The notes under the pieces were generated by a model, which did not search any database, had not been told where the DNA came from, and was given only the letters and a program-made list of their open reading frames with translations. The position numbers and the translations under genes are program-made. Of a stretch of DNA of 64,000 nucleotides, positions 1-7,424 are shown piece after piece (within the stretch, counting starts at the first letter, position 1; the number at the start of each line of letters is the position of its first letter). Origin of the DNA: Arthrobacter sp. U41 (GTDB taxonomy: Bacteria > Actinomycetota > Actinomycetes > Actinomycetales > Micrococcaceae); the NCBI RefSeq assembly GCF_007679325.1, contig NZ_VEGI01000004.1:186001-250000 (forward strand), in the 5' to 3' direction.

Positions 1-1398
1 GTCGCCGAAGAGCGAGGCCTTCCAGCCGCCGAAGGAGTGGTGAGCCACCGGCACGGGCAGCGGCACGTTGATGCCGATCATGCCCACGGTGACGGAGCGC
101 TGGAACTTGCGGGCGTTGGCGCCGGAGGAGGTGAAGATGGCGGTGCCGTTGCCGTAGGGGTTGGAGTTGATCAGGGCAATGCCGGCGTCCAGGTCCTCCA
201 CCCGGACGACGACCAGGACGGGTCCGAAGATTTCCTCGCTGTAGGCGGTCATTTCGGTCTTGACGTGGTCGATGACGGTGGGGCCCACCCAGAAGCCGTC
301 CTCGTGGCCGGCGACCACGAGGTCCCGGCCGTCCACCACCATCGCCGCTCCCGCGGCCTCGGCTTCGGTGACGATCCGGACGATGCGCTCCTTGGAGGCC
401 GGGGTGATGACCGGGCCCATTTCGGCGCCGGGCGCGGTGCCGTTGTTGACCTTGACGGCCAGGGCGCGCTCCTGGACCTTCTCGACCAGCAGCTCGGCGG
501 CATCACCGACGGCGACGGCAACCGAGATGGCCATGCAGCGCTCACCGGCGGAGCCGAAAGCGGCAGCGGCGAGGTGGTCCGCGGCGTTGTCGAGATCGGC
601 GTCGGGCAGGATGATGGCGTGGTTCTTGGCACCGCCGAGGGCCTGGACGCGCTTGCCGTGCTGGGTGGCGGTCTCGTGGACATACTTGGCGATCGGGGTG
701 GAGCCGACGAAGGAGATCCCGTCCACATCCGGATGGGTCAGGAGGCCGTCGACCGTTTCCTTGTCGCCGTGCAGGACCTGGAAGACGCCGTCGGGCAGGC
801 CCGCGTCCTTCCACAGCTTGGCCAGCAGCATCGAGGCCGAGGGGTCCCGTTCGGAGGGCTTCAGGATGAAGGCGTTGCCCGTGGCGATCGCCATGGGAGC
901 CATCCACAGCGGCACCATTACCGGGAAGTTGAACGGGGTGATGCCGGCGACGACGCCGAGCGGCTCGCGGTAGGAGAAGACGTCGATGCCGGTGGAGACC
1001 TGGTCCGAGTAGTCGCCCTTGAGCAGTGTCGGGATGCCGCAGGCATACTCGATGACCTCGAGGCCGCGGCCGATTTCGCCCTTGGCGTCGGAAAGGACCT
1101 TGCCGTGCTCGGCGGTGATCAGCTCGGCGAGGTGGTCCACGTGCGCGGCGACGAGTTCGCGGAACTTGAACAACACGGCAGTGCGCTTGGCCAGGGAGAA
1201 GTCGCCCCAGGTATCGGCGGCGGCGCGGGCGGTGGCCACCGCGGCATCCAGGTCCGCCCGGTTGGCCAGCCGCAGCTCCGCGGTGACGGCGCCGGTGGCC
1301 GGGTTGTAGACGGGCTGGGTGCGGGTGCCTTCGCCGGCGGTTTCTGCGCCGTTGATGAAGTGGTGGATGGTTTTGGTGGTGACGGTCGTCGTTGACAT
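1..1398 (-). CDS. iolA: CoA-acylating methylmalonate-semialdehyde dehydrogenase, 3' end cut by window edge
   Basis: Catalyses NAD- and CoA-dependent oxidation of malonic/methylmalonic semialdehyde to acetyl/propionyl-CoA, the last step of myo-inositol breakdown. The first 466 residues are visible, reading leftward from an ATG at 1398 that has an AAGGAAG Shine-Dalgarno about 8 bases upstream. The N-terminus (HHFINGAETAG...YNPATG) and the ITPFNFPVMVPLWM stretch are typical of the MmsA/IolA branch of aldehyde dehydrogenases. The catalytic cysteine sits at about residue 288 in GSAGERCMAI. The family is about 500 residues, so some 30 C-terminal residues lie outside the window. It follows iolD after 57 bases on the same strand. 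The alternative name mmsA (valine catabolism) fits the enzyme equally, but the iol neighbours favour iolA. Confidence 0.93.
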   Translation of the reverse strand, partial: MSTTTVTTKTIHHFINGAETAGEGTRTQPVYNPATGAVTAELRLANRADLDAAVATARAAADTWGDFSLAKRTAVLFKFRELVAAHVDHLAELITAEHGKVLSDAKGEIGRGLEVIEYACGIPTLLKGDYSDQVSTGIDVFSYREPLGVVAGITPFNFPVMVPLWMAPMAIATGNAFILKPSERDPSASMLLAKLWKDAGLPDGVFQVLHGDKETVDGLLTHPDVDGISFVGSTPIAKYVHETATQHGKRVQALGGAKNHAIILPDADLDNAADHLAAAAFGSAGERCMAISVAVAVGDAAELLVEKVQERALAVKVNNGTAPGAEMGPVITPASKERIVRIVTEAEAAGAAMVVDGRDLVVAGHEDGFWVGPTVIDHVKTEMTAYSEEIFGPVLVVVRVEDLDAGIALINSNPYGNGTAIFTSSGANARKFQRSVTVGMIGINVPLPVPVAHHSFGGWKASLFGD

Positions 1399-1455
1399 GG
1401 TGATGGACTTCCTTGGTGTGTGGCTATGCGGTGTGGCTGGGACGGGTGGCGGGCT

Positions 1456-3417
1456 TCAGCCCAGCAGCTTGCGCTGGCGGCTCTTGTGGCCGACGTAGGT
1501 CTGGAAGGCCTGTTGGGTGGAGTCGAGCTCGGAGACCTGGGACACCGGAACGTCCCACCAGGACTCGGAAGCGGGGGCGTCCAGCAACGGGTCGGATTCA
1601 ACGTGGATCAAGATCGGGCCGCCGCGTTCGGGGGCAGCTTTGGCATCACGGACGGCCTGCTCGAGTTCGGCAATGGCCTTCTCCCCCGGTTCGATCCGGA
1701 TCACCTTCACTCCGAGGCTTTCGGCGTTCAGGGCCAGGTCCACGGGGAGCCGCTCGCCCTCGTCGAAGCTGTGGTGTTCCTCGTCCAGTGCGCGGTACTG
1801 GGTGCCGAAGCGCTGCGAGCCGAGGGACTCGGAGAGCGAGCCGATCGAGGCGTAGCCGTGGTTCTGGATCAGGACCACAATCAGCTTGATCCGTTCGGCG
1901 ACGGCGGTGACCAGTTCGGTGTGCATCATCAGGTATGAACCGTCCCCCACCATGACCACGACGTCGCGCTGGGCTCCGCCCTTCGCGGCTTCGGCCAGCG
2001 CCGCGCGCTTGACGCCGAGCCCGCCGGGGATTTCGTAGCCCATGCAGGAGTAGGCATATTCGACGTGGTAGCCGAACGGGTCCCGGACGCGCCACATCTT
2101 GTGCAGGTCCCCGGGAAGGGACCCGGCCGCGCAGATGACCACGTCCTGGGCGTCCATGGCGCGGCTGGTGGCGCCGATGATCTCGTTCTGGGCCGGCAAC
2201 GGGGTGAAGCGGGTGTCGAACGCCGCGTCCACCGTGGTGTTCCAGCGGGTCTTCTCGGCCGCGATCTGCTGTTCCAGGTCCGCGCCGATCCGGTAGCCGT
2301 CGAGGGCCTGGTTCAGTTTGATGAGAGCCTTGCGGGCGTCCGCGACGATCGGCAGGGAGCTGCCGTGCTTGTAGGCGTCGATCGCGGCGACGTTGATGTT
2401 GATGAATTTCACGTCCGGGTTCTGGAACGCGGTCCGGGACGCGGTGGTGAAATCCTCATAGCGGGTGCCGATGCCGATGATCAGGTCGGCCTCGGCAGCG
2501 ATGGTGTTAGCCGCCGTCGTGCCGGTGGAGCCGATGGCGCCGAGGGAGAACCTGTGGTCCCAGGGCAGGACGCCGACGCCTGCCTGGGTGTTGCCGACCG
2601 GGATGCCGGTCAGCTCCACGAACCGGGCGAGTTCCTCGTTGGCGTAGGCGTAGAGCACACCGCCGCCGGCGATGATGAGCGGACGCTTCGCGGCGCGGAT
2701 CGCGTCCGCGGCGCGTCGGATGTCCTCGTCGTCGGCGTCGGGACGGCGGATCCGCCATTCGCGTTCGGCGAGGAATTCCTCGGGCACGTCGAAGGCTTCG
2801 GCCTGGACGTCCTGGGGAAGCGAGATGGTGACCGCGCCGGTCTCGGCCGGGTCCGTCAGGACGCGCAGCCCGTGGTGGAACGCGGAGAACAGCTGCTCGG
2901 GCCGGGAGACCCGGTCAAAGTACTTGGACAGCGGCCGGAACGCGTCGTTGACGGTGATGTCGTAGGCGTACGGCTGCTCGAGCTGCTGCAGCACGGGGTC
3001 GGCGGCCCGCGTGGCGAAGGTGTCGCTGGGCAGCAGCAGCACGGGGAGCCGGTTGGTGGTGGCCAGCGCCGCGCCGGTGAGCAGGTTCGAGGAACCCGGG
3101 CCGATCGAGGTGCTGATCGCGAACGTCTGGCGCCGCCGGGTATGCCGGGCGTAGCCCACGGCCTGGTGCGCCTGGGCCTGTTCGTTCCGGCCCTGGTGGT
3201 ACGGCATGATGGTCGGGTCGAGCTGCTGATACTGCTTGAGGGCCTGTCCGACGCCCGCGACGTTGCCGTGGCCGAAGATCCCGAAAGTGCCCGGAATCAG
3301 CCGCTCGCGGTAATCCTGGCCGCCGATCGAGTCGACGGTGTACTGCTTGGACAGGTATTCGACGACGGCCTGGGCGACCGTCATTCTGCGTGTTCCTGAG
3401 GCAGATCTGATTCCCAT
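1456..3417 (-). CDS. iolD: 3D-(3,5/4)-trihydroxycyclohexane-1,2-dione acylhydrolase (decyclizing)
   Basis: Thiamine-diphosphate enzyme that opens the ring of the diketo-inositol intermediate to 5-deoxy-glucuronate. The 653-residue protein has the three-domain layout of the acetolactate synthase superfamily: an N-terminal pyrimidine-binding domain (HQGRNEQAQAHQAVGYA, then TSIGPGSSNLLTGAA), a central domain, and a C-terminal diphosphate-binding domain with the GDGSY...N motif (VGDGSYLMMHTELV, then LIQNHGY). The ATG at 3417 has CGGAG 9 bases upstream; a second in-frame ATG at 3384 lacks a Shine-Dalgarno. The start lies 6 bases after the aldolase stop, so the genes are probably cotranscribed. Length matches IolD (about 640). 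Confidence 0.95.
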   Translation of the reverse strand: MGIRSASGTRRMTVAQAVVEYLSKQYTVDSIGGQDYRERLIPGTFGIFGHGNVAGVGQALKQYQQLDPTIMPYHQGRNEQAQAHQAVGYARHTRRRQTFAISTSIGPGSSNLLTGAALATTNRLPVLLLPSDTFATRAADPVLQQLEQPYAYDITVNDAFRPLSKYFDRVSRPEQLFSAFHHGLRVLTDPAETGAVTISLPQDVQAEAFDVPEEFLAEREWRIRRPDADDEDIRRAADAIRAAKRPLIIAGGGVLYAYANEELARFVELTGIPVGNTQAGVGVLPWDHRFSLGAIGSTGTTAANTIAAEADLIIGIGTRYEDFTTASRTAFQNPDVKFININVAAIDAYKHGSSLPIVADARKALIKLNQALDGYRIGADLEQQIAAEKTRWNTTVDAAFDTRFTPLPAQNEIIGATSRAMDAQDVVICAAGSLPGDLHKMWRVRDPFGYHVEYAYSCMGYEIPGGLGVKRAALAEAAKGGAQRDVVVMVGDGSYLMMHTELVTAVAERIKLIVVLIQNHGYASIGSLSESLGSQRFGTQYRALDEEHHSFDEGERLPVDLALNAESLGVKVIRIEPGEKAIAELEQAVRDAKAAPERGGPILIHVESDPLLDAPASESWWDVPVSQVSELDSTQQAFQTYVGHKSRQRKLLG

Positions 3418-3423
3418 GGGACG

Positions 3424-4401
3424 TTACTCCGATACTTCTGCGGTGCGGGTGGATGCGGGGCGGGTGGACAGGGTGCGCTGGGCAGACCGGTTCAGCAGGG
3501 AGGCCGCGGTGGCCACGGCGCCGGCGACGTCGCCGTCATGCGGGTACAGCAGGGTCCGTCCCACGGTGAGTCCCTGGACGCCGGGCAGCGCGAGGGCTGC
3601 TTCCCAGCTCGCAAAGACGTCGTCCTGGCTGCTGTCCGGATCTCCGCCGAGCAGCACGGTGGGCATGGTGGTGGCCGCCATGACGCGTTCCATCCCGGCC
3701 ACGACCGGGAGCTTCATCCAGGTGTACGCGCTGGTGGAGCCGAGCCCCTCGGCGATGGCCACCGACTTGATCACGGCATTGGTGGAGAGATCGTTGCGGA
3801 CCTTGCCGTGCTCGCGGACGGACAGGAAGGGTTCCACCATGGCGATGAGCTTGCGTTCGGCGAGCGAATCGATGGTTTTGGCGGTGGCTTCCAGGGTGGC
3901 CACGGTGTCCGGGTCGCCCAGGCAGATGCGGGTGAGCATCTTGCCGCCGTCGGCCCCCAGCGCTTCCAGCGCGGCGGCCGTGTGGCCGGTGAAGCGGTCA
4001 TCGAACTCGTTGACGAGGCCGGAGAGCCCGCCGCGGTTCATCGAGCCGAAGAGCAGCTTGCCGTCCAGCGCCCCCAGCAGGAGCAGGTCGTCCATGATGT
4101 CCGGGGAGGCGAGGATGCCGTCCACGTCCGGGTTGGCGAGCGCGATCTGCAGCCGGTCCAGGAGCTGGCGGCGGTCCGCCATCGCCACGGGGTCGTTGCC
4201 GACCGCGAGGGCGCCGCGGGCCGGGTGGTCTGCGGCGACAATGAAGTTCTGCGTGCCGGATTTCGGGCCCGGGTGGCGGCGGCGCGCCTTCGCGGCGCGG
4301 GCGATCGCATCCGGGTCCTCGAGCCGGATGGCGCTCAGGTGCTCGTAGCGGCGGGGATCGTCGTCCATGGCGGTGATGGCGGTTGCGGGATTGAGGCTCA
4401 C
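3424..4401 (-). CDS. Cgl0159-type (beta/alpha)8 aldolase of the inositol cluster
   Basis: 325-residue protein matching the actinobacterial family named after Corynebacterium glutamicum Cgl0159, regularly found between iolC and iolD. It probably fills the IolJ role, cleaving 2-deoxy-5-keto-gluconate 6-phosphate; that is inference from position, not from a diagnostic residue. Visible stretches are FIVAADHPARGALAVG near the N-terminus, a DGILASPDIMDDLLLLG strand, MVEPFLSVREHG, and VLLGGDPDSSQDD near the C-terminus, consistent with a DeoC/LacD-like barrel. The start is taken as the GTG at 4401 because it overlaps the iolC stop (GTGA), the usual sign of translational coupling. The open frame continues upstream only as an arginine-rich shadow of iolC. 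Confidence 0.85.
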   Translation of the reverse strand: MSLNPATAITAMDDDPRRYEHLSAIRLEDPDAIARAAKARRRHPGPKSGTQNFIVAADHPARGALAVGNDPVAMADRRQLLDRLQIALANPDVDGILASPDIMDDLLLLGALDGKLLFGSMNRGGLSGLVNEFDDRFTGHTAAALEALGADGGKMLTRICLGDPDTVATLEATAKTIDSLAERKLIAMVEPFLSVREHGKVRNDLSTNAVIKSVAIAEGLGSTSAYTWMKLPVVAGMERVMAATTMPTVLLGGDPDSSQDDVFASWEAALALPGVQGLTVGRTLLYPHDGDVAGAVATAASLLNRSAQRTLSTRPASTRTAEVSE

Positions 4402-5399
4402 AGCGTTGCTCCTTCGGGGGCGTGGGGCCCCGGTACCATGCGGCCGCGGTCGGCGAGCAGGGAGGTGACTTCCTCCGGCGTCGGCATGGCGTCCGCGCAG
4501 GACAGCCGGGAGGCCACCAGGGCGCCTGCGGCGTTGGCGAAGTCGAGGACCTGGGCGAGCGGCCAGCCGGACAGCAGTCCGTGGCAGAAGGCCCCGCCGA
4601 AGGAGTCCCCGGCGCCGAGGCCGTTGACGGTCTCCACCGGGACCGGAGCGGACACCACACGCTCGGTGCGGGTCTTGGCCATCACGCCTTCCGGGCCAAG
4701 CTTCACGACGGCGATCTCGACGCCGGCTGCCAGCAGCCGGTCCGCCTGCTCGTCCGGGGTGCCTTCGCCGACGGCCACGGCACATTCCTTGTCATTGCCG
4801 ATCGCGACGGTGACGTGCGGGAGGATCCTGGCGACCTGCTCCCGGGCTTCCGCTTCAGAAGCCCAAAACATCGGCCGGTAGTCAAGGTCCAGGATGGTGA
4901 ACTGGCCCGGCTTCAGTCCCGTGCGGGGCCGTGCCTCGTGGGCGGCGAGGTGCGCAGCCCGGCTGGGCTCCTGGCAGAGGCCCGTCACGGTGGACCAGAA
5001 AATGCCGGCGTCCCGGATGGCGCCGAGGTCCAGCTCCCCCGCCGTGATCTGCAGGTCGGGCGCCGTCGGGAACCGTCCGTAGAAGTACAGCGGGAAGTCC
5101 TCCGGGGGTTTGATCGCGCAGAACGTCACCGCGGTGGGCCACACTTGGACGGGGGTGACGAAGGAATCGTCCACGTTGAACTTGCGCAGTTCGCGGTGCA
5201 GGTATCTGCCGAAGGCATCGTCGCCGGTTCGGGTGATGACGGCCGTGCGGCGGCCGTGGCGGGCCGCGGCCACGGCCACATTGGACGGGGAGCCGCCCAG
5301 GTACTTTCCAAAGGACGTGACATCCTCCAGATCCACCCCGATGTCATTCGGGTAGATATCAACGCTGATGCGCCCGATCGTGAGCAGTTCGTGGGTCAC
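4398..5399 (-). CDS. iolC: 5-dehydro-2-deoxygluconokinase (PfkB family)
   Basis: Phosphorylates 2-deoxy-5-keto-D-gluconate in myo-inositol catabolism. The 333-residue PfkB-fold sugar kinase starts THELLTIGRISVDIYP, carries the substrate-binding GGSPSNVAVAAARHG stretch near residue 35, and has the C-terminal catalytic signature NGLGAGDSFGGAF, whose Asp is the general base. The GTG at 5399 is chosen because similarity begins there and a GAAAGG sequence lies upstream; an ATG at 5507 would add 36 unlike residues. It is the first gene of a leftward operon iolC-aldolase-iolD-iolA. Copies of a TTTGTACTGACATA-like motif lie 50-160 bases upstream. Confidence 0.93.
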   Translation of the reverse strand: MTHELLTIGRISVDIYPNDIGVDLEDVTSFGKYLGGSPSNVAVAAARHGRRTAVITRTGDDAFGRYLHRELRKFNVDDSFVTPVQVWPTAVTFCAIKPPEDFPLYFYGRFPTAPDLQITAGELDLGAIRDAGIFWSTVTGLCQEPSRAAHLAAHEARPRTGLKPGQFTILDLDYRPMFWASEAEAREQVARILPHVTVAIGNDKECAVAVGEGTPDEQADRLLAAGVEIAVVKLGPEGVMAKTRTERVVSAPVPVETVNGLGAGDSFGGAFCHGLLSGWPLAQVLDFANAAGALVASRLSCADAMPTPEEVTSLLADRGRMVPGPHAPEGATL

Positions 5400-5449
5400 G
5401 GTGATCGTGGACCTTTCTGGTGTGAACTCTGTACCTTTACACAGCGGCT

Positions 5450-5560
5450 GCATGTCAGTATGTGTGGCCCGGAGGGGCTCCGGATGCCCCGCCGTGAGCG
5501 GGGCCACATCGACTACTCTGCCCTAGAATCCATGTACTGTCAAAGGTTTGTACTGACATA
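5450..5560. promoter_or_regulatory. Repeated operator-like motif upstream of iolC
   Basis: Three related sites are visible: an inverted copy CATGTCAGTATGTG at 5451-5464, TGTACTGTCA at 5533-5542, and TTTGTACTGACATA at 5547-5560. The last differs at one base from TTTGTCCTGACATA at 6065-6078, just ahead of the leftward tautomerase gene. Repetition in front of two leftward units suggests one repressor controls both. The regulator is not encoded in the window, and naming it IolR would be a guess. Confidence 0.5.
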
Positions 5561-5641
5561 TTTACAACATGACACGGAGGCGGAATCTTCTCAGCTCGCG
5601 ACCCTTGGTGCCCCCTTCGGCATCCGGGGCCGGGGCTGGGA

Positions 5642-6046
5642 CTACCGCCCCGGGGTGGCGAGTTCGCCGGTCACATACTGGGCGCGGCCAAAGCCGAATG
5701 ACCAGTCCCCCGCAGTGTTTTCGACGTAGCCAATAAACACGTCCCTGCCGGCAATTCCGGCGGCCGCCAGGTTTGCGGCGATCGCCGCGAACAGGGACTG
5801 CTTGGCCTCCTGGCTGCGCCCCGCCTGGGTAAAGATCTGGATCATCACAACATCCGGCGTCCGCTCAAACCCCAGCCCCGCATCCTGGGCAACGATCTGC
5901 CCCTGCGGATGCTCGGTCAGCACGTGGAAATAGTCCCGCTCCGGAATGCCGTATTCGGCCAGGATGGCGTCGTGGATACCTTGGCTGATCTGCCGGAGCC
6001 GCTCGGGCCCGTGGCCCTGGTTGACGTCAATGCGCACGAGAGGCAC
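5642..6046 (-). CDS. Tautomerase family protein
   Basis: 134-residue member of the 4-oxalocrotonate tautomerase/MIF superfamily, enzymes that use an N-terminal proline as base in keto-enol conversions. The gene starts GTG-CCN (reads V/M-P-L-V-R-I-D-V), giving the required proline after the initiator methionine; AAGGAG lies 6 bases before the GTG at 6046. The longer open frame to 6226 is untypical sequence and is rejected. The core (RLRQISQGIHDAIL, then DYFHVLTEHPQGQIV, then VMIQIFTQAGRS) matches the 4-OT-like type of about 130 residues. The substrate cannot be read. Proximity to iolC and a shared upstream motif suggest a link with inositol or sugar-acid metabolism. Confidence 0.85.
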   Translation of the reverse strand: MPLVRIDVNQGHGPERLRQISQGIHDAILAEYGIPERDYFHVLTEHPQGQIVAQDAGLGFERTPDVVMIQIFTQAGRSQEAKQSLFAAIAANLAAAGIAGRDVFIGYVENTAGDWSFGFGRAQYVTGELATPGR

Positions 6047-6064
6047 TCTTTGCTCCTTCGATAG

Positions 6065-6078
6065 TTTGTCCTGACATA
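6065..6078. promoter_or_regulatory. Operator-like motif upstream of the tautomerase gene
   Basis: TTTGTCCTGACATA lies about 20 bases before the tautomerase start and differs at one base from TTTGTACTGACATA at 5547-5560 in front of iolC. A shared regulator is inferred, not shown. Confidence 0.4.
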
Positions 6079-6122
6079 CTAACAAGGTAGCGAGAGTGCT
6101 GCAAGGGTCGCAGCGACACAGC

Positions 6123-6183
6123 AACGCAGGGTCACTTCCGGCCCATCCCGGGGCGCGGGACGGACGGGAAGTGACTGCGCGCT
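6123..6183. repeat. Palindromic REP-like element, copy 1
   Basis: About 60 bases containing opposed GTCACTTCC and GGAAGTGAC arms around a CCATCCC...GGGACGG inner pair. A second copy with the same order of blocks lies at 7348-7408. The two bracket the ArsR/SRPBCC gene pair. Confidence 0.6.
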
Positions 6184-6233
6184 GGGGTATTGCGCGCGTC
6201 CGGACGCCAGGAGTAGCCTTAAACAACCAAGAG

Positions 6234-6259
6234 ATTGATCAATGGTCTGGTTGATTAAC
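6234..6259. promoter_or_regulatory. Candidate ArsR-family operator
   Basis: A perfect 10-base palindrome ATTGATCAAT (6234-6243) is followed after 6 bases by the near-palindrome GTTGATTAAC (6250-6259). The site is unusually AT-rich for this genome and lies about 75 bases ahead of the ArsR-type gene. Autoregulation is the usual habit of that family; binding here is inferred. Confidence 0.45.
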
Positions 6260-6331
6260 GATCGGGTGATTACCGATTGACGACTGAACGGCAGACGGAT
6301 GGCTACCGGCGGCGAGGAGGTGGGGAACCAA

Positions 6332-6694
6332 GTGCAGCTCCGCGACGACGAGATGCTCGACTTAGCCTTCCTGGCCCTCGCCGACCCCGTCCGTCGCCGC
6401 ATCATTGCCCGGCTCAGCCGGGGCCCGGCCACCGTGAATGAACTGGCGGAACCTTTCGCGATCACCAAGCAGGCGGTCTCGAAACACATCCAGGTCCTCG
6501 AGCAGGCGCAGCTGGTCACGCGCACCCGTGACGCCCAGCGCCGGCCCGTCCACCTGAACCCCGCACGGCTGGAGGCGCTCACCGCATGGATCGACCAGTA
6601 CCGGCTGGTCCGCGAGGAGCAGTTCCGCAGCCTTGACGCCGTGCTCCTATCCGGCGCCGGGAACACCGGCGCCAAGGCAAAGGACGCATCATGA
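6332..6694 (+). CDS. ArsR/SmtB-type winged-helix transcriptional regulator
   Basis: 120-residue repressor-type regulator. The sequence DLAFLALADPVRRRIIARLSR, then VNELAEPFAITKQAVSKHIQVLEQAQLVTR, is a clear ArsR winged helix-turn-helix. No cysteine-rich metal site is visible, so metal sensing is unlikely; this subtype usually pairs with SRPBCC/AHSA1 proteins. GTG at 6332 is preferred because AGGAGG lies 11 bases upstream, whereas the ATG at 6299 has no Shine-Dalgarno; an in-frame GTG at 6320 is another option. The stop overlaps the next gene's ATG (ATGA), so the two are translationally coupled. A palindrome at 6234-6259 is a plausible autoregulatory site. Confidence 0.88.
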   Translation: MQLRDDEMLDLAFLALADPVRRRIIARLSRGPATVNELAEPFAITKQAVSKHIQVLEQAQLVTRTRDAQRRPVHLNPARLEALTAWIDQYRLVREEQFRSLDAVLLSGAGNTGAKAKDAS

Positions 6695-7173
6695 GTAATT
6701 CTTTGAAACTCTCGGTCCCCGAAGGTGTCCCCTTCATTGACTACGAGCGCGAATTCGACTATCCCGTCGCCGATGTCTTCAAGGCACACAAGGAGCCGGA
6801 CCTCGTTGTCCAATGGCTGGGCCCGCGGCGGATGAAGATGGAGATGGACCATTATGACTTCCGGACTGGCGGGAGCTACCGGTACCTCCATACCGGGCCC
6901 GAAGGCATTCCCTATGAGTTCCGGGGCATCTTCCACACCGTCCGGGAGAACGAGTTCGCCCTGCAGACCTTCGAGTTTGGCGGTTATCCAGACGTGGTGA
7001 GCTTGGAGTTCATGACCTTCGAGGACCTCGGCGGCGGCAGGTGCAGACTCCGCGGCCACTCTGTATACCCCAGCCTGGAAGCCCGCGACGGCATGGCGCA
7101 GTCCGGCATGGAAGGCGGGTTGACCGAAGGCTACGAGCGGCTCGACGAACTCCTGGCCGGCGCGAAAGTCTGA
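6691..7173 (+). CDS. SRPBCC / AHSA1-domain protein
   Basis: 160-residue START-like (SRPBCC) protein with the activator-of-Hsp90-homologue (AHSA1) pattern: EREFDYPVADVFKAHKEPDLVVQWLGP at the N-terminus, GGSYRYLHTGPEGIPYEFRGIF in the middle, and a C-terminal helix ending GYERLDELL. The fold has a hydrophobic ligand cavity; the ligand is unknown. It starts on the ATG that overlaps the ArsR stop (ATGA). The ArsR + SRPBCC pair is a common actinobacterial cassette in which the regulator probably controls its partner. Confidence 0.88.
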   Translation: MSNSLKLSVPEGVPFIDYEREFDYPVADVFKAHKEPDLVVQWLGPRRMKMEMDHYDFRTGGSYRYLHTGPEGIPYEFRGIFHTVRENEFALQTFEFGGYPDVVSLEFMTFEDLGGGRCRLRGHSVYPSLEARDGMAQSGMEGGLTEGYERLDELLAGAKV

Positions 7174-7185
7174 GCGGCGGCACGG

Positions 7186-7281
7186 TTCCTGAACGGCACC
7201 GCCCCTGACCGGCCGTGTTCCTGAACGGACAGGTTCCTGAACAGCAGCATTCCTGAATACCAGCGTTCCTGAATACCGGCG
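7186..7281. repeat. 16-bp minisatellite, six tandem units
   Basis: Six head-to-tail 16-base units. Five begin TTCCTGAA; the second begins CCCCTGAC. Consensus is about TTCCTGAAYRSCAGCG. The array fills the space between the SRPBCC stop and a strong hairpin. It is not CRISPR: there are no separate spacers and the unit is too short. Confidence 0.85.
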
Positions 7282-7333
7282 CACGACGGCGGCGGGCCGC
7301 CTCCGTGGGGATGGTGACCCGCCGCCGTCGTGC
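7281..7333. terminator. Strong hairpin, probable bidirectional terminator
   Basis: A 16-bp perfect stem pairs GCACGACGGCGGCGGG (7281-7296) with its complement (7318-7333) and is followed on the + strand by TTTCCTTAA. It separates the rightward SRPBCC gene from the leftward sucCD operon. Confidence 0.75.
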
Positions 7334-7347
7334 TTTCCTTAATGCAC

Positions 7348-7408
7348 AACGCGGGGTCACCTCCGGTCCATCCCAGCGAGTGGGACGGGCCGGCGGTGAC
7401 CCCGCGTT
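7348..7408. repeat. Palindromic REP-like element, copy 2
   Basis: The 14-base arms AACGCGGGGTCACC (7348-7361) and GGTGACCCCGCGTT (7395-7408) enclose an inner CCATCCCA/TGGGACGG pair. It is related to the element at 6123-6183. It lies 16 bases past the sucD stop and could also end sucCD transcription. Confidence 0.65.
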
Positions 7409-7424
7409 TGGTGGTGCTGTCAGC

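Noticed and set aside
37..1395. Long rightward frame of 452 codons
   Set aside because: It is the antisense shadow of iolA; the minus-strand protein has aldehyde dehydrogenase motifs, while this translation is Gly/Asp/Val-rich with no family features.
4402..4785. N-terminal extension of the Cgl0159-type aldolase
   Set aside because: The extra 128 residues are an Arg/Gly-rich shadow of iolC; the GTG overlapping the iolC stop gives a family-sized protein.
6079..7284. Leftward frame of 401 codons through the 16-bp repeat
   Set aside because: It runs opposite the ArsR and SRPBCC genes and gains length from the repeat, which does not introduce stops. No protein-like features.
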